Positions 1 to 4,867 of a DNA stretch of 5,588 nucleotides are shown piece after piece. Source of the stretch: Thermoplasmata archaeon (GTDB taxonomy: Archaea > Thermoplasmatota > Thermoplasmata > UBA184); assembly GCA_030039915.1 (NCBI GenBank), contig JASHUP010000204.1:1-5588 (forward strand). Direction: 5' to 3'. The notes below the pieces were generated by a model. That model worked only from the letters and a program-made list of their open reading frames with translations. It was not told where the DNA came from and ran no database searches. Position numbers and translations under genes: made by a program. Positions within the stretch are counted from its first letter, which is position 1, and each line of letters begins with the position of its first letter.

Positions 1-150
1 TTCGAACGCGTCGTTGGCCCCACGCGAGCGGCCCGGCTGGGCTCGGTGGCGCCGTCGGCCGCCTCCCTGCGCTGGGAGGGAGTCCCGGTGGCGACCGTTC
101 CGATCCTGGACCATTACGGTTCGTGGCGGAACGGCCTGGGCCTCCCGTAG
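1..150 (+). CDS. C-terminal end of an unrecognised protein (5' end outside window)
   Basis: Frame 1 is open from the first base to a TAG at 148-150, giving 49 residues that end in ILDHYGSWRNGLGLP. Codon use (mostly G or C at third positions) matches the genes downstream, and the stop lies 9 bases before the dph6 ATG, so this looks like the tail of a real gene in the same transcription unit rather than a chance opening. The fragment contains an apparent strand-like segment (WEGVPVATVPIL) followed by a short polar tail. I cannot assign it to a family from so few residues, and no domain or catalytic motif is visible. The start lies upstream of the window. Confidence 0.7.
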   Translation, partial: FERVVGPTRAARLGSVAPSAASLRWEGVPVATVPILDHYGSWRNGLGLP

Positions 151-159
151 GGTGGGCGG

Positions 160-867
160 ATGACGGTCACGGCGCTCGTCTCGGGCGGGAAGGACTCGAT
201 CTACTCCGCCTATCTCGCCGACTCGCAGGGTTGGCCGGTGGACGAACTCGTGACGATCGTCCCGACGGACCCGGACGCCATGATGTTCCACACCCCGAAT
301 CTGGATTGTGTCGCGCTCCAGGCCGAAGCGTGGGGGAAACGCCATCGGCGCGTTTCGGTCGAGGGAACGGGAGAGACCGCGGAGCTCGACGCCCTCCGTT
401 CCGCGCTCGAACGCGACCGGGGTCCGGTGGTCGCCGGCGCCGTCGAATCGTCGTACCAGTGGGCGCGGCTTCTCCGCGTCGCGGACGAGGTCGGCCGACG
501 GGTCTACGTTCCCCTCTGGAGAAAGGATCCGGCGCGCGTCGTTCGCGAGGAGATCGCCGCGGGGCTCGACATTCGGCTCGTCCACCTCGCCGCCGAACCG
601 CTGACCCCCGAGCTCCTCGGGCGACGCCTCGAACCGAAGTTGCTCGACGACCTCGAGCGTCGGGGTCGCGAGGTCCGTCCGCTCAACGTGGCGGGCGAGG
701 GCGGGGAGTTCGAGACGTTGGTCGTCGATGCGCCGTTCTTCCGACAGCGGCTCGAGCTCAACCGCGTCGAGACCTCCGCGAACCGCTCGACCGCGACGCT
801 CCGCGTCGTCCGCGCGCACCTCGTCCCGAAGGCGGTCGGGCCGACCACGGCCGAGGAGTCCCCGTGA
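160..867 (+). CDS. dph6: Diphthine--ammonia ligase (diphthamide synthetase, Dph6 / ATP_bind_4 family)
   Basis: This enzyme catalyses the last step of diphthamide synthesis: ATP-dependent amidation of diphthine on the conserved histidine of translation elongation factor 2, in the cytoplasm. The 235-residue protein opens with the ATP-pyrophosphatase P-loop SGGKDS at residues 8-13. It also carries the family segment GAVESSYQWARL (93-104) and the C-terminal signature GEGGEFET at 179-186, followed by LVVDAPFF. The length matches archaeal Dph6, which lacks the C-terminal YjgF-like domains of the eukaryotic enzyme. The ATG at 160 puts the P-loop at the usual distance from the N terminus and has GGTG (151-154) as a ribosome-binding match five bases upstream. 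The gene sits 9 bases after the preceding stop and its own stop overlaps the next start, so it is probably mid-operon without its own promoter. Some bacteria carry related ATP_bind_4 proteins of unclear role, but the motifs here fit archaeal Dph6 well. Confidence 0.92.
   Translation: MTVTALVSGGKDSIYSAYLADSQGWPVDELVTIVPTDPDAMMFHTPNLDCVALQAEAWGKRHRRVSVEGTGETAELDALRSALERDRGPVVAGAVESSYQWARLLRVADEVGRRVYVPLWRKDPARVVREEIAAGLDIRLVHLAAEPLTPELLGRRLEPKLLDDLERRGREVRPLNVAGEGGEFETLVVDAPFFRQRLELNRVETSANRSTATLRVVRAHLVPKAVGPTTAEESP
853..858 (+). promoter_or_regulatory. Shine-Dalgarno site for the methyltransferase GTG start
   Basis: GAGGAG lies inside the last codons of dph6, five bases before the GTG at 864. 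It supports GTG 864 as the start. The frame is open much further upstream, but that extension overlaps dph6 and translates into arginine-rich shadow sequence. Confidence 0.6.
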
Positions 868-1631
868 CGCCGTCCCTGCGTCACCCCCCGCCCATCGCGC
901 CGTCGGTGCGTGCCACCGTCCGGCGCGCCTGCTCCGTCCTCGGAGACCGGCGCGCTTCCGTGAATTATGCATGGTTGCGCGGGCTGACCGGAGCCTCCGA
1001 CGAGCGGATCGCGGACGCGCTTTCGGAGCTCGTCGAGCTCCTACCGATCGAGACGGAACTCCGACGAGCCCATCTCGACGGAGGGAGACCTCACTACGCG
1101 CAGTTCCGGGCGCCGTTCGAGCTGTACGCGCTCGTACGATTGTTGCGACCCGACCACATCGTCGAGACCGGCGTGAGCAGCGGGGTCTCCTCCGCCCACT
1201 TCCTCCTCGGCGTACGTCGTAACCACCACGGCACGGTGCACTCGATCGACCTTCCGCTGCTCCAGCGCGGCCCTCGCTTCTCCGCACGAGAGTCCCCGGT
1301 CGCGATCCCTCCCGGGCGGTCGAGCGGTTGGGCGATCCCCGCATCCCTAAAGGTGGGATGGGACCTGCGGATCGGCCAGAGTGAGGCGCTGCTTCCGGGG
1401 CTCGTCGACGAGATCGACTCGGTGGGGATCTTCCTGCACGACAGCCGCCACACCCCCGCGCACCTCACCTTCGAACTCACCACCGTCCGCCCGAAACTCA
1501 CGCCCGGGGCGATCGTGCTGGCGGACAACACGGTCTGGACGGGGGCTGCCTTTCCCCGGTTCGCGCGATCGATCGGAGCCCGGGTTCGCCGCCGCGGGCG
1601 ATCGGACCTGGTCGGCCTCGCGATGCCCTGA
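864..1631 (+). CDS. Class I SAM-dependent methyltransferase (Methyltransf_24-like), substrate unknown
   Basis: This is a predicted 255-residue S-adenosylmethionine-dependent methyltransferase with a Rossmann fold. The SAM-binding motif I is IVETGVSSGVSS (residues 99-110), followed by the acidic residue of motif II in HSIDLP (126-131, D129). Next comes a W/G/P-rich insert containing SGWAIP (154-159), then FLHDSRHT (190-197) and IVLADN (217-222). The HDSxHT and DN motifs are typical of the Methyltransf_24 / cephalosporin-hydroxylase-like branch, which often methylates small molecules or sugars, though the target cannot be read from the sequence. Residues 1-75 are a helical leader ahead of the catalytic domain. 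The GTG start overlaps the dph6 stop as GTGA (864-867), implying translational coupling. It is not Dph5, the diphthamide methyltransferase, which belongs to the tetrapyrrole-methylase fold. A link to translation is suggested only by the neighbour. Confidence 0.82.
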   Translation: MTPSLRHPPPIAPSVRATVRRACSVLGDRRASVNYAWLRGLTGASDERIADALSELVELLPIETELRRAHLDGGRPHYAQFRAPFELYALVRLLRPDHIVETGVSSGVSSAHFLLGVRRNHHGTVHSIDLPLLQRGPRFSARESPVAIPPGRSSGWAIPASLKVGWDLRIGQSEALLPGLVDEIDSVGIFLHDSRHTPAHLTFELTTVRPKLTPGAIVLADNTVWTGAAFPRFARSIGARVRRRGRSDLVGLAMP

Positions 1632-1669
1632 GACCCCGCGCCCTCCGTCCTCGAGCGCTTCCCCCGGTC

Positions 1670-1677
1670 TTATAGTT
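1670..1677 (+). promoter_or_regulatory. Putative archaeal TATA box of the mutase gene
   Basis: TTATAGTT is the only AT-rich island in the 69-base gap after the methyltransferase. Its centre is about 27 bases before the ATG at 1701. Archaeal TATA boxes usually sit 25-27 bases before the transcription start, so transcription would begin at or just before the ATG. No clear purine-rich BRE precedes it (the upstream bases are pyrimidine-rich), which weakens the call. Read as a bacterial -10 element, the same bases would give a leader of about 20 nucleotides. Confidence 0.5.
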
Positions 1678-1692
1678 CCTCCCGGTCTTGCC

Positions 1693-1698
1693 AGGAGG
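1693..1698 (+). promoter_or_regulatory. Shine-Dalgarno-like AGGAGG with very short spacing to the mutase ATG
   Basis: A perfect AGGAGG lies only two bases before ATG 1701, closer than the usual 5-9 bases. There is no alternative in-frame start nearby, and the first protein motifs follow normally from ATG 1701. If the upstream TATA box directs a leaderless transcript, this motif would be partly or wholly excluded from the mRNA. Confidence 0.45.
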
Positions 1699-1700
1699 CG

Positions 1701-3413
1701 ATGTCGGCGAGCCGAGCATTCCGCCCTTCGCCCGCGGCCGAGGAGACGCGTCGGTCGGACGCGGTCCGAGAACGCGCGCGGCGCTGGGAGGCGGAGACCC
1801 TCGCCCCCGCGCTCGCGAAAAGCCCCGAACGCAAGGAACGGTTCGCCACCCTCGGCGGGATCCCGGTGGATCGCCTCTACACTCCGCGCTCGAGATCGGG
1901 CGCTTCGGACCGGATCGGCTACCCCGGCCAACCTCCGTTCACCCGCGGGATCCACCCCACGATGTACCGCGGTCGGCTGTGGTCGATGCGGATGTTCTCC
2001 GGATTCGGAACTCCCGAGGACACGAACAAGCGCTTCCGCTACCTCCTGAAGCACGGAGAGTCCGGACTCTCGATCGCCTTCGACGACCCGACGCTCTACG
2101 GGATCGACGCCGACGACCCCGAGGCGCTCGGGGAGGTCGGGAAATGCGGCGTCAACGTGAGCTCCCTCGACGACATGGTGCGGCTCCTCGCCGGAATCCC
2201 GCTCGCCGACGTCACGACCAGCATGACGATCAACGCCCCCGCGAACATCGTCTGGGGAATGTACCTCCTCGCCGCGTCGGCGAACCGGGTGCCGTTCTCC
2301 CGACTCGGCGGAACGACCCAGAACGACATCCTGAAGGAGTACATCGCCCAGAAGGAGTTCCTCTATCCGCCGCGCCACGCGCTGCGCCTCGTCACCGACA
2401 CGATCGAGTTCGCGACCCGCTCGACGCCCCGGTGGAACCCGGTCTCGATCTCGGGCTACCACATCCGCGAGGCCGGCTCGACGGCGGTCCAGGAGCTCGC
2501 GTTCACGCTGGCGGACGGACGCACGTACGTCGCCGAGGCGAAGAAACGCGGTCTCGACGTCGACGAGTTTGCGCCCCGCCTTTCGTTTTTCTTCAACTCC
2601 CACAACGATTTCTTCGAGGAGATCGCGAAGTTCCGCGCCGCGCGCCGGATCTGGGGCGAGGTGATGCGGAAGGAGTTCGGCGCGAAATCCGAGCGGTCGA
2701 TGTGGCTGCGCTTCCATACGCAGACCGCGGGCTGCTCGTGCACGGTGCAGCAACCCGAGCTCAACATCGTCCGCACGACCGTCCAGGCGCTCGCCGGCGT
2801 CCTCGGGGGGACGCAGTCCCTCCACACGAACTCCTACGACGAGGCGATGCAGCTTCCGAGCGAGGACGCGGTGCGCATCGCCCTCCGCACGCAGCAGATC
2901 CTCGCGCACGAATCCGGCGTCGCGGAGTCGGTCGATCCGTTCGCGGGGAGCTACTACGTCGAGTGGCTCACCGACACGATGGAAGAGGAGGCGTGGCGAT
3001 ACTTCGACCGGATCGACGCGCTCGGGGGGGTGGTCGCCGGGATCGAGCGCGGCTTCTTCCAGCGAGAGATCCAGGAGGCGTCGTTCCGCTACCAGCGGGC
3101 GGTGGAGGCCGGCGACCAGAAGGTGGTGGGCGTGAACGCCTTTACGGTCGACACGCCGGTGAAGGTCCCCCGTCTGAAGATCACGGAAGAGGCGCGGCGC
3201 GCGCAGACGCGTCGCTTGAAGACGCTGCGGGGCCGGCGCGACCGCGCCCGTCACGCCGCGGCCCTCGACCGTCTCCGAAAGGTCGCTGCGACCGAGGAGA
3301 AGAACACGATGCCGGCCGTGCTCGAGGCCCTCCAGGCGGACGCGACGCTCGGCGAGATCGTCCACGCGTTCCAGGACGTCTTCGGCACGTACCGCGAGCG
3401 GTCGATGTACTAG
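1701..3413 (+). CDS. B12-dependent acyl-CoA mutase large subunit, methylmalonyl-CoA mutase family, isobutyryl-CoA-mutase-like active site
   Basis: This is a 570-residue catalytic (TIM-barrel) subunit of the methylmalonyl-CoA mutase family, usually annotated mcmA or mutA. These enzymes use adenosylcobalamin to rearrange the acyl skeleton of a CoA thioester. Visible family blocks are GFGTPEDTNKR (101-111), GEVGKCGV (144-151), TSMTINAP (173-180), QNDILKEYIAQKE (207-219), SGYHIREAGSTA (251-262), FAPRLSFFFN (290-299), FHTQTAG (338-344), LGGTQSLHTNSYDEA (368-382) and GSYYVE (416-421). The catalytic Tyr253/His254 pair is intact. The protein ends after the linker region (EIVHAFQDVFGTYRE, 552-566), so it is the complete split-type large subunit without the B12-binding domain; that small subunit is not in the window. 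At the positions of Tyr89 and Arg207 in Propionibacterium MutB it has Phe99 and Gln217, the pattern of mutases for non-carboxylated acyl-CoAs. Asp129 replaces the usual Leu of FDLPT. Family assignment is very secure; the exact substrate is not. Confidence 0.93.
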   Translation: MSASRAFRPSPAAEETRRSDAVRERARRWEAETLAPALAKSPERKERFATLGGIPVDRLYTPRSRSGASDRIGYPGQPPFTRGIHPTMYRGRLWSMRMFSGFGTPEDTNKRFRYLLKHGESGLSIAFDDPTLYGIDADDPEALGEVGKCGVNVSSLDDMVRLLAGIPLADVTTSMTINAPANIVWGMYLLAASANRVPFSRLGGTTQNDILKEYIAQKEFLYPPRHALRLVTDTIEFATRSTPRWNPVSISGYHIREAGSTAVQELAFTLADGRTYVAEAKKRGLDVDEFAPRLSFFFNSHNDFFEEIAKFRAARRIWGEVMRKEFGAKSERSMWLRFHTQTAGCSCTVQQPELNIVRTTVQALAGVLGGTQSLHTNSYDEAMQLPSEDAVRIALRTQQILAHESGVAESVDPFAGSYYVEWLTDTMEEEAWRYFDRIDALGGVVAGIERGFFQREIQEASFRYQRAVEAGDQKVVGVNAFTVDTPVKVPRLKITEEARRAQTRRLKTLRGRRDRARHAAALDRLRKVAATEEKNTMPAVLEALQADATLGEIVHAFQDVFGTYRERSMY

Positions 3414-3432
3414 CCTCGACCCCCGGTCGGGG
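3414..3432 (+). other. Stem-loop directly after the mutase stop codon
   Basis: CCTCGACC (3414-3421) pairs with GGTCGGGG (3425-3432) across a CCC loop, giving an 8-bp stem with one G-U wobble. It begins at the first base after the TAG (3411-3413). No T-run follows, so it is not a standard intrinsic terminator in either bacteria or archaea. It could protect the mRNA 3' end or slow polymerase, or could be chance in such GC-rich DNA. Confidence 0.4.
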
Positions 3433-3438
3433 AGAGCG

Positions 3439-3444
3439 TTAAAC
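3439..3444 (+). promoter_or_regulatory. Putative TATA-like box of folC
   Basis: TTAAAC is the AT-rich patch in the 56-base mutase-folC gap. Its centre is about 28 bases before the GTG at 3470, nearly the same geometry as the box before the mutase. It is preceded by purine-rich GGGGAGAG, which resembles an archaeal BRE. The predicted transcript would start at or within a few bases of the start codon. Confidence 0.4.
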
Positions 3445-3461
3445 GCGCGGCCGTTTCGGAC

Positions 3462-3467
3462 GAGGGG
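3462..3467 (+). promoter_or_regulatory. Weak Shine-Dalgarno-like site before the folC GTG
   Basis: GAGGGG ends two bases before GTG 3470. It is the only purine-rich match near the start and again sits unusually close. GTG 3470 is preferred because the conserved FolC N-terminal helix and P-loop follow at the usual distance (P-loop at residue 49). Confidence 0.35.
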
Positions 3468-3469
3468 CT

Positions 3470-4867
3470 GTGGCAGTCGACGAGTACCGTGCGGCACTGG
3501 AGTCGCTGTTCGAGCGGCGACGCTTTGGCTTGCGTCCAGGTCTGGAGGCGATCCGCGCGCTGCTCGAGGGTCTCAACCACCCCGAGCGACGGTTTCCGGC
3601 GATCCACGTCACGGGCAGCAAGGGCAAGGGCTCCACCGCCGCGATCGCGCAGGCGGTCCTGAGCGCGCACGGACTGAAGACCGGCCTCTTCACCTCCCCG
3701 CACCTCGCGAGCTACCGCGAACGGCTGCGGGTCGACGGCCGGATGGTGAGCCGCTCGGCCGTCGTCGCCGGTCTTCGTCGTATCGAGACGGCGGCGCGGG
3801 AAGCCCAGGCCACCGGGACGCTCGAACGACCCCCGACGTTCTTCGAGGTGACGACCGCGCTGGCGTTCGACTGGTTCGCTCACGAACAGGTCGACGCCGC
3901 CGTCGTCGAGGTCGGCATCGGGGGGCGGCTCGACGCGACCAACGTGCTCGAGTCCCGGGTCGGCGTCATCACGACGATCGAACTCGAGCACACCGACATC
4001 CTCGGACCGGACCTCACCTCCATCGCCCGGGAAAAGGCCGGGATCTTTCACCTCGGCATGACCGGCGTCGTCGGGGACCTCCCGGAGGAGGCACGGGTCA
4101 TGGTGGAGGCGGAGGCGGCCCGTCTCGCGGTGCCGCTCTGGCACGCCGAGAAGGAGGTCCGCGTCGACGACCGGTCCCTCTCGCCGGACGGACAGACGTT
4201 CACGGTCCGGGTACCCGGAAGGACGTTCCCGGGTCTCTTTCTTCCGCTCCTCGGACGGTTCCAGCCGTCCAACGCGGCGCTCGCGGTGGCGGCGGTCGTC
4301 CGATTCGCGCACGCGACCGGTCTCGAGCTCGACCCGCAGAAGGTCGCGGCCGGGTTCGCCCAGGTGCGCTGGCCGGGGCGGCTCGAACGGGTCGCGAAAC
4401 GGCCAGAGCTGTTCTACGACGTCGCCCACACTCCCGAGAGCGCCCGGTCGCTCGCGCAGAGCCTCGGCGAGATCGCCCCGCTCGCGAACCCCGAGGAGAG
4501 CGCGATCGTCTTCGGCTGTCTTCGCGAGAAAGACGCCGCCCGCATCCTCGACGCCCTGTCTCCGCTCGCGCGAACGCTCGTCGTCGTGCCCGTCCGTTCC
4601 GAGCGGGGCGCTCGTCCCTCCGAGCTCCGGGTCGCCGCGCTGGGGCGGTTCCCGAGAATCGTGGAGGCGCGTTCGGCCGCCGAGGGACTCGCGCTCGCCC
4701 GCGCCGGAACGGGCCCTGACGGGTTCACGCTCGTCGTCGGGAGCGACTACCTCATCGGAGAGCTGCTCCCCGCCGACGAGGACGAGCCGGACCTCTCGGA
4801 CCCCGGGGTCTCTGCCTCTCCGTCCGGCGGAACGGCGCGGTCGTCGCACCGGGGGAGCGCGCGATGA
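3470..4867 (+). CDS. folC: Folylpolyglutamate / dihydrofolate synthase (FolC, Mur ligase family)
   Basis: FolC is an ATP-dependent ligase that adds L-glutamate to dihydropteroate and/or to folates, in the cytoplasm. The 465-residue protein shows the Mur-ligase order: P-loop GSKGKGS (49-55), TSPHL (75-79) with YRERLRVDG (82-90), FFEVTTALAF (124-133), VVEVGIGGRLDATNVL (145-160), ELEHTDILG (171-179) with EKAGIF (188-193; Lys189 matches the carbamylated lysine of the family), GRFQPSN (262-268), WPGRLE (301-306), the C-terminal-domain DVAHTPES (317-324) and LREKDA (351-356). Departures from the common bacterial forms are GSKGKGS for GTNGKGS, EH for DH in the metal-binding motif, and AHTP for AHNP; the last and the P-loop variant recall eukaryotic folylpolyglutamate synthases. 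Residues 434-465 form an acidic then Ser/Gly/Arg-rich tail beyond the usual end. It starts on GTG and overlaps nth as ATGA. Whether it is mono- or bifunctional cannot be told from sequence. Confidence 0.92.
   Translation: MAVDEYRAALESLFERRRFGLRPGLEAIRALLEGLNHPERRFPAIHVTGSKGKGSTAAIAQAVLSAHGLKTGLFTSPHLASYRERLRVDGRMVSRSAVVAGLRRIETAAREAQATGTLERPPTFFEVTTALAFDWFAHEQVDAAVVEVGIGGRLDATNVLESRVGVITTIELEHTDILGPDLTSIAREKAGIFHLGMTGVVGDLPEEARVMVEAEAARLAVPLWHAEKEVRVDDRSLSPDGQTFTVRVPGRTFPGLFLPLLGRFQPSNAALAVAAVVRFAHATGLELDPQKVAAGFAQVRWPGRLERVAKRPELFYDVAHTPESARSLAQSLGEIAPLANPEESAIVFGCLREKDAARILDALSPLARTLVVVPVRSERGARPSELRVAALGRFPRIVEARSAAEGLALARAGTGPDGFTLVVGSDYLIGELLPADEDEPDLSDPGVSASPSGGTARSSHRGSAR
4851..4857 (+). 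promoter_or_regulatory. Shine-Dalgarno site for nth
   Basis: GGGGGAG inside the folC tail lies six bases before ATG 4864, a normal spacing. It supports this start and translation coupled to folC. Confidence 0.5.

Noticed and set aside
123..863. N-terminal extension of the methyltransferase frame upstream of GTG 864
   Set aside because: It lies fully over dph6 in another frame and is Arg/Gly-rich low-complexity. A GTG with a good SD at 864 gives a normal-length methyltransferase.
2079..2087. Calling the mutase a 2-hydroxyisobutyryl-CoA mutase because of the FDDPT Asp
   Set aside because: Counting from the conserved block puts this Asp three residues after the HCM-specific Asp position, which is Ala here, and the HCM Ile position is Phe.
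3414..3432. Calling the post-mutase hairpin an intrinsic terminator
   Set aside because: No T-rich run follows the stem, so it fits neither bacterial nor archaeal intrinsic terminators.
1688..3442. A 584-codon + strand frame starting with TTG within the mutase gene region
   Set aside because: It overlaps the mutase gene in another frame and is Arg/Pro/Gly-rich. The mutase frame has dozens of conserved family blocks.
1347..3497. A 716-codon open frame on the - strand opposite the mutase gene
   Set aside because: Its translation is Arg/Asp/Val/Glu-rich with no motifs. It mirrors the mutase gene and is kept open by GC-rich third positions.
3410..4849. A 479-codon open frame on the - strand opposite folC
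   Set aside because: Same cause: a motif-free antisense shadow of folC with highly repetitive charged composition.
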